Under the pieces are notes generated by a model. That model was given only the letters and a program-made list of their open reading frames with translations, ran no database searches and was not told where the DNA came from. From a virus: a DNA stretch of 37,464 bases. This document shows positions 28,961-36,046 of the stretch, piece by piece. The stretch covers positions 1 to 37,464 of IMG/VR virus record IMGVR_UViG_3300035682_000090; one strand, given 5' to 3'. Both the position numbers and the translations under genes were made by a program. The first letter of the stretch is position 1. Every line of letters starts with the position of its first letter.

Positions 28961-30421
28961 TTAGACTCCTACATCCATTAAAATAATTGCACTAAATTTA
29001 CTGTCATTCATCGGGTCTGATGATGCAACCGTGTTTTTCCACAAACCAGTTGCAGCATTATAAACCAAAGCATCCTTGTCCTGAGGGCTAGTGATTAAAA
29101 CATTATGTATTTCTTGTAGTTCAAAACCATTTTGAGGGCGAACAAAAATCTCACCAACAGTAGCATGTGCTCTGGTTACAACACCAATATAAACAAGATG
29201 GTCAGGAGCAACAGGCTTGCTAGCCAAACCAAATATTAAGTTACCAGCCGTACCCAACCAAACAGGGTCACCAGCAGTGGCGGTACTAGTGTTTAAACCA
29301 TCTAGTAAACCTTCTGTAACTACATTAGCAAAATCATTTAAAACAACCGTTGCATCAAGCAACCCCATAGTCTTAGATGAACCAGCCTCTGTAGCATTAG
29401 TTGCTTTAGAAACAATAATATTAGTACCATTAGCGGACGAAACATAAACTGCTTGCCCCTTGGTGATTGCTTCGCCAGCCTTGACTTCATGTTTAACTGT
29501 TGAAACATAAGTAGCCACAGGACCCGTAGGACCAGTCGGTCCAGTTACGCCAGTAGCGCCAGTAGGTCCCGTGACCGTACTGGCAGCACCCGTAGGACCA
29601 GTTACCCCAATAGGACCCGTAGGTCCCGTAACACCTTGAATACCTTGGATACCTTGTGGACCAGTTGGACCTGTTACAGTTGACGCTGCCCCTACCGCCC
29701 CTGTTGGTCCTGTTGGTCCTGTGACTGTAGATGCTGCACCAACTGGACCAGTAGGTCCTGTTGGTCCCGTAACTGTACTGGCTGCGCCGACTGGACCCGT
29801 AGGACCAGTAACTAACGAATCGGCACCAGTCGGACCTGTTGGTCCTTGAATACCTTGTGGTCCTGTTGGACCAGTAACAGTTGATGGTGCACCAGTAGCG
29901 CCTGTCGGACCTGTCGGTCCCGTGGGACCAGTTACCAGTGACGCTGCACCTGTTGCTCCAGTTGGTCCTGTAACCATGCTGGCAGCCCCTGTGGGACCTG
30001 TTGGACCTGTCGGTCCCGTAACCATACTTGCAGCGCCCGTAGGACCCGTAGGACCCGTTACAGTAGATGCAGCGCCTGTAGAACCTGTAGGTCCAGTAAC
30101 ACCCTGTGCGCCTGTTGGACCTGTGGGTCCAGTAGAACCAGTAGCACCTGTAAACCCCGTACTACCCTGTGGACCTGTGGGACCCGTAGCCCCAATAAGT
30201 CCTTGGATTCCTTGCGCACCTTGTGGACCAGTAACTCCAATAGGACCTGTAGGTCCAGTCGTTCCAGAACTGTAAGGCAATGCAGTCCACACAGACGAAC
30301 CATTGCCAAGTTTGTATTTACCCGTGTCAGTTTCAACGGCTAATTCACCCTGTGCCAAAACAGGGTTTACACTAGTCCAGTTTGCTGCGGTTCCACGGCG
30401 CAGTTGAATATGAACTGCCAC
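28961..30421 (-). CDS. Collagen-like tail fibre (486 aa)
   Basis: A three-part fibre. Residues 1-50 are an adaptor module ([32 protein letters not shown]) common at the start of phage fibre and tropism proteins. Residues 53-301 are a Gly-X-Y stretch dominated by GPTGPTG, interrupted at near-regular steps by GAAS(T/M/L)VTG. The C-terminal 185 residues form a globular beta domain ([34 protein letters not shown]). Such fibres trimerise through the triple helix and expose the tip to the host. The many Thr in the Y position are possible glycan sites for the nearby glycosyltransferase. Confidence 0.85.
   Translation of the reverse strand: MAVHIQLRRGTAANWTSVNPVLAQGELAVETDTGKYKLGNGSSVWTALPYSSGTTGPTGPIGVTGPQGAQGIQGLIGATGPTGPQGSTGFTGATGSTGPTGPTGAQGVTGPTGSTGAASTVTGPTGPTGAASMVTGPTGPTGPTGAASMVTGPTGATGAASLVTGPTGPTGPTGATGAPSTVTGPTGPQGIQGPTGPTGADSLVTGPTGPVGAASTVTGPTGPTGPVGAASTVTGPTGPTGAVGAASTVTGPTGPQGIQGIQGVTGPTGPIGVTGPTGAASTVTGPTGATGVTGPTGPTGPVATYVSTVKHEVKAGEAITKGQAVYVSSANGTNIIVSKATNATEAGSSKTMGLLDATVVLNDFANVVTEGLLDGLNTSTATAGDPVWLGTAGNLIFGLASKPVAPDHLVYIGVVTRAHATVGEIFVRPQNGFELQEIHNVLITSPQDKDALVYNAATGLWKNTVASSDPMNDSKFSAIILMDVGV
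29519..30265 (-). repeat. Collagen-type Gly-X-Y coding repeat
   Basis: About 249 codons of degenerate GGN-CCN-ACN repeats, including interrupted units of the form [14 protein letters not shown]. At DNA level the copies are divergent in third positions, so they have been maintained by protein selection and not by recent slippage. Confidence 0.85.
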
Positions 30422-30789
30422 TAGATACCCCCTGCGTCAATAGTCTCTAGTCCCCCATAAATAGACCAAGGCGTTCCCCCATCAAGGTCCAAAGTAGCAT
30501 ACCCATCATCACCCTTGTCGCCCTTAGGGATATAGAAATCCAAACTAGCAGCCGTAGAAGTACCAATGTTAACAACATTTGCGCTTGTCCCTGCCCCTGT
30601 TGTGGTTGTTGAATGAACACCAACCGTTGCGCCTGCGCCAGCAGGACCAGTTGGTCCCGTGGCTCCACCGCCAGTCAAATCAAGCATCGCCAAGAAATCA
30701 CTCAAGGATGAAAAAATGTTCCTAAGAGATAAAGCGTCCTGCGACTGTAGCGTGGACAACGAGGGGGCAACCCATTTTTGGTCTGCCAT
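30421..30789 (-). CDS. Short collagen-containing fibre protein (122 aa)
   Basis: A 122-residue protein with a helical N-terminus ([17 protein letters not shown]), a short collagen-like [11 protein letters not shown] (about 44-54), a Thr-rich beta part and an [10 protein letters not shown] motif (about 89-98), typical of fibre-shaft ends. It lies between a collar protein and the large collagen-like fibre and overlaps neither by more than one base. Likely a fibre attachment or bridging protein. One dispersed 10-mer lies within it, antisense. Confidence 0.6.
   Translation of the reverse strand: MADQKWVAPSLSTLQSQDALSLRNIFSSLSDFLAMLDLTGGGATGPTGPAGAGATVGVHSTTTTGAGTSANVVNIGTSTAASLDFYIPKGDKGDDGYATLDLDGGTPWSIYGGLETIDAGGI
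30750..30759 (+). repeat. Dispersed 10-mer GCGTGGACAA
   Basis: Exact copy, antisense to the minus-strand gene, whose codons here read Leu-Ser-Thr-Leu. Confidence 0.8.
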
Positions 30790-31559
30790 TATAGTTTAAT
30801 GATGTAACTAACTACTATGAATGGCTGCATGATATTGTGGGCATTGCCACTACCAACAGCAGCAGTGTCACCAACAATATTATGTTTGTGTTGGCTGTTT
30901 GGTACTCCTGTTGTGTCAATAGTCTGGTTGTTTAGTGATGCAATAATACCAGAACCAGCAGCAGGATTCACAGTTGTTAAACCACCTGATGGTGTATTTT
31001 GTAAATTTATGCCGTGTGTATGTTGTGAATTTTCAAAATCAGAAAGAAAGTTTATCCCGTGTGAATGACTAGGAAGTTGGGCAGTTGTCAAAGTATGAGT
31101 TTCAAAACCAGCCTTGTCGTTTAACGCACGAGCAGTTAAACCAGCCCCAGCACCGTAACCAACAGGCACACGACCTTTCATGTCGGGAACAGCAAAAGAG
31201 TTAATACCAGAACCACCATAGGTGGTTCCAACAGCAGCCCACAACCTAGCATATGTAGCGTCAGCAGCATTATACAAAGCACCGTCACATAAACGCCAAC
31301 CAGCAGGAGCAGCCGTACCAACATACTGCGTTATTACACCAGCAGGCATAAACAAATCAACATAGTTTTTATGTACAGCCTGATAATCGCTGGTAGGAGC
31401 CGAACTAGGCAAAGTAGGGAAAACACTAAAGTTAGCCGCATTAGGCTGAATCACATTAGTGTTAAGCCAACTTGACAAATAAGAAAAGTTGGCGTTAACA
31501 AGGTTAGCGTCAGCGTTTGTGTTGTTGGTGAATGAATTGGGGATACTAGCGGTAGCCAT
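30789..31559 (-). CDS. Phage tail collar-domain protein, second copy (256 aa)
   Basis: A 256-residue collar protein: an N-terminal helical attachment part (ANLVNANFSYLSSWLN), then PAGVITQYVGTAAPAGWRLC, NSFAVPDMKGRVPVG, the His motifs LPSHSHGINF, SQHTHGINL and SQHKHNIVG, and an end (IVVSYIIKL) like that of the first copy. It differs from the collar protein at 27980-28612 in having its own attachment domain. It lies directly after the tail-tube genes, so it is probably the first fibre attached to the tail. Confidence 0.85.
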   Translation of the reverse strand: MATASIPNSFTNNTNADANLVNANFSYLSSWLNTNVIQPNAANFSVFPTLPSSAPTSDYQAVHKNYVDLFMPAGVITQYVGTAAPAGWRLCDGALYNAADATYARLWAAVGTTYGGSGINSFAVPDMKGRVPVGYGAGAGLTARALNDKAGFETHTLTTAQLPSHSHGINFLSDFENSQHTHGINLQNTPSGGLTTVNPAAGSGIIASLNNQTIDTTGVPNSQHKHNIVGDTAAVGSGNAHNIMQPFIVVSYIIKL

Positions 31560-31560
31560 A

Positions 31561-33204
31561 TTAACTCCTTACGGGTCGTGGATTGAATTTAAACATAATA
31601 GAGTTAACAGCCCAAATAACACTAGATGGACCAGTAACTTTAAGTTGGATAGAATTAGCAATACCAAGATTGCGTCCCTTGATAACCAAAGAAGCAGCGC
31701 CTATTTGTGACCAGTTAGCCTGATTCCAGCCATTATAAGCATCAGGTTCTGTAGTTGTTGCTCTCCAAGTTAAACCCGTACTAGGACTAGTTAAAGGCAA
31801 AGGAAAAGTACCCTTAGATGTTCCACTGTTAAAATCCTTGTAATAGTCAATAGTTAAACTAGAATCAGCATTAGGTGCACGGCAAACAAACTCAGGTCGT
31901 TTCCACATTTTCTTGCTAGCAAAACTGTCGCCATCAAACCATCTAGTAACATAATAAGAAACAAAAGGGGCAGGAGTGGAACTAGTTATAGTATCATAAG
32001 CAACATCATAATTGTCCACAGTAACAACATAAGGCACATTAGGGTGAGCCATAATGGGGAAACGGGTATCGTTGGAATCGGACCAGTCCATGCCAGCCAC
32101 AAGACCATAACCATCCGCAGTGTTCACCTTTGTCCATGCACCATCAGCACCAATAGATGAATCATAAATATAATTAACAGTAGGTTTAGTTGCTGAACCA
32201 GCAGGGTCATAAGGGACACTAAGCCAAACACGCCTGTTTACCCAAGAAACCTGAACTGACGGAATAGCATATTCCGACAGTAACTTTTCAGTAATCATTG
32301 GACGCAAACTAGAAAAAACATCTTTAACAGTTGTTCCATTATAGAAAAACATACCATTAGGGTAATCAAAAAAGTACACACCCAAATCTGCTTTAGCAAA
32401 AGCATTTGGGTTTGCAACACCAATGTTTTCACTAATGGTTACAACTTGATAAGTTTCACGACTATAACCAAAAATGGCATAAACACCAGATTCTTTTAAA
32501 ACAAGTAAATGCCCTTTGATGGATACAATACCTAGAATTTGACTACCGCCAGCATCAATATCAATATAGTCAAGTTCAGCCCATGATTCAGGTTTAAAAG
32601 TATGCGACCATCGGATACGGTTAGGATATGCTGTGGAACCTTCATTTAAATTGGCTACCCACATGACATCGCCATGTGTTTCAATAAACTTAGCCCGTGG
32701 CATATGTGTCCCTGTAGGACTAGCATAATCATTCTGCCATTGTCCAGCCTGTGAAGCCGTCAGCGTTGTTGCGTAAACACTAGAGGTGTTTCCGCCAATC
32801 CATTTACAGGCTTGAGATGTTCTGCCAGTAACAATATATGCTTCATCGCCCCAATCAGTAAAATAAGGACCATAATCAGATGTTATCGTGATGCTGGTGG
32901 ATGCACCAATTTTAATTTCAGTAAAATCCGCACCCGTACTAGCATAGGCTTTAGTAAGCGTGGACAACAAAGCATAATGAGAACCATCAAGTGTTTCAAA
33001 TTTGTGCATACGCTGAGGTGCCCAAGTACCCGAAATAGCAGTTGTGTTTACCTGTTGAAAACCACCACGGCTAAAGAAACCACCTCGTGGGTCAATTTCA
33101 ACATTCAATAAATCACTTGTCTCGTTAGATGCCAACTGGAATGCATCTGCACGCAGATTCAAACCACCAGTAAAGTTTCTAAGTTCAACAACATTAAGGG
33201 TCAT
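31561..33204 (-). CDS. Tail tube / nozzle protein, gp12-like (547 aa)
   Basis: A 547-residue beta-rich protein beginning NVVELRNFTGGLNLR, a start shared by many podoviral nozzle proteins. It has repeated blade-like segments (QRMHKFETLDG; GDVMWVANLNEG; NRIRWSHTFKPESWAEL; GHLLVLKESGVYAIFG) consistent with a beta-propeller, and a C-terminal beta domain. It forms the distal tail in T7-like and related podoviruses. It follows the gp11-like gene directly (shared base), the usual order. Two exact dispersed 10-mers lie within it, in opposite orientations. Confidence 0.8.
   Translation of the reverse strand: MTLNVVELRNFTGGLNLRADAFQLASNETSDLLNVEIDPRGGFFSRGGFQQVNTTAISGTWAPQRMHKFETLDGSHYALLSTLTKAYASTGADFTEIKIGASTSITITSDYGPYFTDWGDEAYIVTGRTSQACKWIGGNTSSVYATTLTASQAGQWQNDYASPTGTHMPRAKFIETHGDVMWVANLNEGSTAYPNRIRWSHTFKPESWAELDYIDIDAGGSQILGIVSIKGHLLVLKESGVYAIFGYSRETYQVVTISENIGVANPNAFAKADLGVYFFDYPNGMFFYNGTTVKDVFSSLRPMITEKLLSEYAIPSVQVSWVNRRVWLSVPYDPAGSATKPTVNYIYDSSIGADGAWTKVNTADGYGLVAGMDWSDSNDTRFPIMAHPNVPYVVTVDNYDVAYDTITSSTPAPFVSYYVTRWFDGDSFASKKMWKRPEFVCRAPNADSSLTIDYYKDFNSGTSKGTFPLPLTSPSTGLTWRATTTEPDAYNGWNQANWSQIGAASLVIKGRNLGIANSIQLKVTGPSSVIWAVNSIMFKFNPRPVRS
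32130..32139 (-). repeat. Dispersed 10-mer (minus orientation)
   Basis: Exact copy in the nozzle gene, co-directional, read as Ala-Trp-Thr-Lys, a frame used by no other copy. Confidence 0.8.
32958..32967 (+). repeat. Dispersed 10-mer GCGTGGACAA
   Basis: Exact copy antisense to the nozzle gene, where the coding strand reads Leu-Leu-Ser-Thr-Leu. Confidence 0.8.
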
Positions 33205-33911
33205 TATTCGCCTAAGTTATTTCCAAGTGATTGCAACCATCCGTACATGCTGCGTTTGTGGCGACCAGAACCAGATAATACCATAGGTTGGTAAGAATCA
33301 GGACGCTGAACATCACGCCGAGCGCCTGCCACAGCCTCGTCATATGATTGTTTGTATGCCAACGCTAGGGCTGTGTTTTCCTGATGTTGGAACACTTTGG
33401 ATACAATAAAATACACCAAAGCAAAATGCAAATTAACCGATGCATCAACATAGCCGTTTGTGTCAATCCAGTTAAACGGTTCACGATATGCACGACAAGT
33501 TATAGTGTAAATAGCATCGGGCTTAGGAAACAAATGAACATTTTCATTCCAATTAGCAAAAAACAAAGGGCGGTTAGGTGTGTCAAGACTACCTAAGTAT
33601 TTATATTCAGCCTCGTCATAAGCCATCATTTCCAGACGCACACCATAGTTGTCTGCTTCCACAAGTGAAATAATTTCACGAAGTGGATATGCAGCAATGG
33701 CATCTAGGTCATAAGAACGCTGACCAATAACAGTATTGAAATTGAAAGAATACTCAAGGAAACGCCAACGGCGTTCCAAATCTATCATATGATTATAGCC
33801 ATCACGCATATACAAATTAATAAGAGAATCAGACAGGTCAGCAGTATCAGGCAAATCCATGATATTACGCACCGCAGTACGAATATCACTAGCAGTCATT
33901 TTAGTCGCCAT
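33204..33911 (-). CDS. Head-tail adaptor / tail tube A, gp11-like (235 aa)
   Basis: A 235-residue protein with the podoviral adaptor pattern: an N-terminal helical bundle (IRTAVRNIMDLPDTADLSDS, LINLYMRDGYNHM), an RRWRFLEYSF strand and a C-terminal helical part with FIVSKVFQHQENTALA. It forms the ring below the portal and carries the nozzle. Order portal-scaffold-capsid-small gene-adaptor-nozzle is as expected. It overlaps the next gene upstream by 11 bases. Confidence 0.8.
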   Translation of the reverse strand: MATKMTASDIRTAVRNIMDLPDTADLSDSLINLYMRDGYNHMIDLERRWRFLEYSFNFNTVIGQRSYDLDAIAAYPLREIISLVEADNYGVRLEMMAYDEAEYKYLGSLDTPNRPLFFANWNENVHLFPKPDAIYTITCRAYREPFNWIDTNGYVDASVNLHFALVYFIVSKVFQHQENTALALAYKQSYDEAVAGARRDVQRPDSYQPMVLSGSGRHKRSMYGWLQSLGNNLGE

Positions 33912-34155
33912 CAGTTACCTCACTAGATTCAGCAGCCTTAATACCCTTTAGGTGTCCAACACAGTAATCTTGTCCACGCATCTTGTTAGCATTGCAAGTA
34001 TCGTCATTGCCTGCGCATTTAGGTCCACGACCCAAATACGGCGCACCAGCAGGTGCCAGCCGTGAACTACGACCAGCATCCCCAGCAGGGCGCTGCCCAC
34101 TGGTGGCAGGTTCCCCATATAGGGTATGGGCAAGTTTGGAAGTAGTTGAACTCAT
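33901..34155 (-). CDS. Small protein with Cys/His cluster (84 aa)
   Basis: An 84-residue protein whose N-terminal half is Gly/Pro/Arg-rich and probably disordered; the C-terminal part has CAGNDDTCNANKMRGQDYCV followed by His, a C-x6-C-x10-C-x2-H pattern that could bind zinc. It stands between the capsid terminator and the adaptor gene. No ribosome site is obvious; TAGGGAACGA lies about 25 bases upstream of its ATG. Similar small proteins occur at this place in other actinophages without known role. Confidence 0.55.
   Translation of the reverse strand: MSSTTSKLAHTLYGEPATSGQRPAGDAGRSSRLAPAGAPYLGRGPKCAGNDDTCNANKMRGQDYCVGHLKGIKAAESSEVTDGD
33970..33979 (-). repeat. Dispersed 10-mer (minus orientation)
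   Basis: Exact copy, co-directional, read as Met-Arg-Gly-Gln-Asp. Confidence 0.8.
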
Positions 34156-34179
34156 CAGAAATAGGCTATTCGTTCCCTA

Positions 34180-34189
34180 GGGTGGACAA
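34180..34189 (+). promoter_or_regulatory. Near-copy of the dispersed 10-mer beside the capsid terminator
   Basis: GGGTGGACAA, one mismatch, starting one base after the terminator T-tract and next to TAGGGAACGA. An intergenic position, so possibly a real site. Confidence 0.45.
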
Positions 34190-34190
34190 T

Positions 34191-34218
34191 AAAAAAGGGG
34201 GTACCCGTAGGTACCCCC
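34191..34218 (-). terminator. Terminator after the major capsid gene
   Basis: Perfect 9-bp stem GGGGGTACC/GGTACCCCC with a CGTA-type loop, followed on the minus strand by TTTTTT. It lies 15 bases after the capsid stop. Read-through would still feed the tail genes, so it probably sets capsid protein above tail protein levels. Confidence 0.93.
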
Positions 34219-34233
34219 AATTCTATTTTAGCC

Positions 34234-35178
34234 TTACGCTGTTTTAGCGGTCAACTTACCTTGGCGAGCACGGTTACGCACTGTCATGTTACCGTAGCAC
34301 ATGATGAGCGCATAGCGAGCATCAAGGTTCTCAGGACGAACAAAGTCGGTCTGAGCGAACCACTTGTCGGAGTGACCAACGATTGTGATGTACTTTGAGT
34401 TAATGAAGAACATGTTACCAGCAGGGGCAGCAGTATCAAACATTACAGGGGCACCCTTGAACAACAGGTTCTGGAATCCAGCATCTGCACTCTTAGTGTC
34501 GGTGTAACGAAGGTTCGGGGTCAAAAGTGACTCGTACTTTTCGTATAGTGTCTGTGTTGCCATGATAAGGTCAGGACTGTCGTTACCCTTAGATACGCTG
34601 TTGTAAGCGGTATTCATTTGGGCAAGAGTCAAAGCACCTGCGGTGTTTTCCTCATATGACTGCCAGAATTCGTTACCAGCAGTAGCCGAGTTAATTCCAC
34701 CGACCGTGTTGCCACGCTCAATCAAGTTACCAAGACCGTTCCAGTTTTTACCTGAGTTTCCTGTACCGTCACCGTAGAACATCGTGGAGAAACCTTCACG
34801 CATTGATTCTTCAGCCTGCATGATTTTTGCTTCAAGAAGGTTGATGATTTCGGCTTCGCCGTTGTTCTTGGCTTCTTCAATACCGCTAATTGCGATAGAT
34901 GCAGCATACTGTTTCCAGTCAAACTGTGCAGCAGAGATGCCAGTTTGGTCAGTGATAGAAATTGCTTCGTATCCTGAGTATGAAGCAACAGTGTCGTTCA
35001 AACCATGAACCAGAGGTTCAATGATTTGTGCGCCACCATTAACCATACGGATGCGACCCTTTTCGGTCAACCAGTAAGTTAGTGGGCGAGCAGTGAACAC
35101 ATTGTCTGTGAGTTGCTTGCGGTAGTTGTTAAGAGTAGTGGACAGAATCGCACTAAAGTTTGAGTTTGCAGTTGCCAT
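34234..35178 (-). CDS. Major capsid protein, HK97-fold
   Basis: A 314-residue protein with features of phage capsid subunits: a helical N-terminus (ILSTTLNNYRKQLTDNVF), TARPLTYWLTEKGR, a spine-helix-like EIINLLEAKIMQAEESMREG, and a C-terminal domain with NNM/IMATQTLYEKYESLL and a terminal KLTAKTA. Length and position after the scaffold gene support the call. The ribosome site is AAGGAAG. A strong terminator follows directly, consistent with a need for high dosage. Confidence 0.9.
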   Translation of the reverse strand: MATANSNFSAILSTTLNNYRKQLTDNVFTARPLTYWLTEKGRIRMVNGGAQIIEPLVHGLNDTVASYSGYEAISITDQTGISAAQFDWKQYAASIAISGIEEAKNNGEAEIINLLEAKIMQAEESMREGFSTMFYGDGTGNSGKNWNGLGNLIERGNTVGGINSATAGNEFWQSYEENTAGALTLAQMNTAYNSVSKGNDSPDLIMATQTLYEKYESLLTPNLRYTDTKSADAGFQNLLFKGAPVMFDTAAPAGNMFFINSKYITIVGHSDKWFAQTDFVRPENLDARYALIMCYGNMTVRNRARQGKLTAKTA

Positions 35179-35212
35179 ATTAAGACTTCCTTATTAAATT
35201 AGGGTTGATATT

Positions 35213-35989
35213 TTAGAAGCCGCCATGCGAACGCTTGGCAGCAGCCCAAGCATCAGAAATGGAATTAATAGAAGGTTCTGCGTTGCCTGAACTGGCTGCA
35301 CTAGCACCACCCGAAACAATCCCAGCATCCCGTTTAGCCTGTAAAACATTATTCTCCTGCTCGGCAATTACTTGCTGAGCACCAGATTGTGCTTTCATTT
35401 GGCTATAAAGTTTGTCAAAGGACATTTGTTTATAGGTAGCCTCTAAGTCATTAGAGCCAGTTTTTAGCGCACTCAGGATGACCATTTGCGGGTCAAAATC
35501 TTCATATTGCGACTGCAGCCGACCAATTTCAGCCTGCAACTGCTGTTCAGCACGAAACGCTTCAATCTGTTCAACCTTTTGGGAAACTTCCCAAATTTGC
35601 CGTTCCAACGGGTCCGAAAACTCAGGAACTTCAGGTTCTGATTGTGCGTCTGCACCTAATCCGTAGTGTTGCTGCAACAGTTGAATGGTCCCATTAGGGT
35701 CCTGTTGTAACGCTTCTTGGATAGCCGTAGCAAACTGCATCTGCTCACGCTGCGTAGCCAACTCCTGAGTCTTGCGGGTATAATCCGCTTGACGCTGGTA
35801 GCCAGCAACCGCTTCCGAAAGTGGAACAAATTCGTCCTTGCCATCAATCTTAATGCCAACCTTGCGGTCTGCATATTCGCTGATGTCAAAGATGTCCTCG
35901 CCACCTGATGCTTCAATATCTACAGATTCAACTTGTCCCGATTCAACAGGGGTATCATCAACAGATTCATTTTGAGTAAAATCACTCAT
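35213..35989 (-). CDS. Capsid scaffold protein (258 aa)
   Basis: An acidic, Gln-rich helical protein: a disordered acidic start, a segment with ISEYADRKVGIKIDGKDEF, and an extended coiled coil (about 65-200). The C-terminus is short and basic (WAAAKRSHGGF), the part that usually binds the capsid shell. It lies between portal and capsid genes, the standard place. It guides procapsid assembly and is later lost. The GGAG ribosome site is clear. Confidence 0.88.
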   Translation of the reverse strand: MSDFTQNESVDDTPVESGQVESVDIEASGGEDIFDISEYADRKVGIKIDGKDEFVPLSEAVAGYQRQADYTRKTQELATQREQMQFATAIQEALQQDPNGTIQLLQQHYGLGADAQSEPEVPEFSDPLERQIWEVSQKVEQIEAFRAEQQLQAEIGRLQSQYEDFDPQMVILSALKTGSNDLEATYKQMSFDKLYSQMKAQSGAQQVIAEQENNVLQAKRDAGIVSGGASAASSGNAEPSINSISDAWAAAKRSHGGF

Positions 35990-36046
35990 ATTATTTTTTT
36001 CTCCAGAGTCCTAGGATGGTTGCTCTAGTATTACTAAGGTCGTTCC

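Noticed and set aside
29519-30265. CRISPR or satellite-type repeat
   Set aside because: The periodicity is codon-level Gly-X-Y with varying third positions and an open frame throughout; it is a collagen-like protein repeat.
29922-30275. Gly/Pro/Val-rich open frame antisense to the collagen-like fibre
   Set aside because: It is the mirror of the Gly-X-Y codons and has no independent support.
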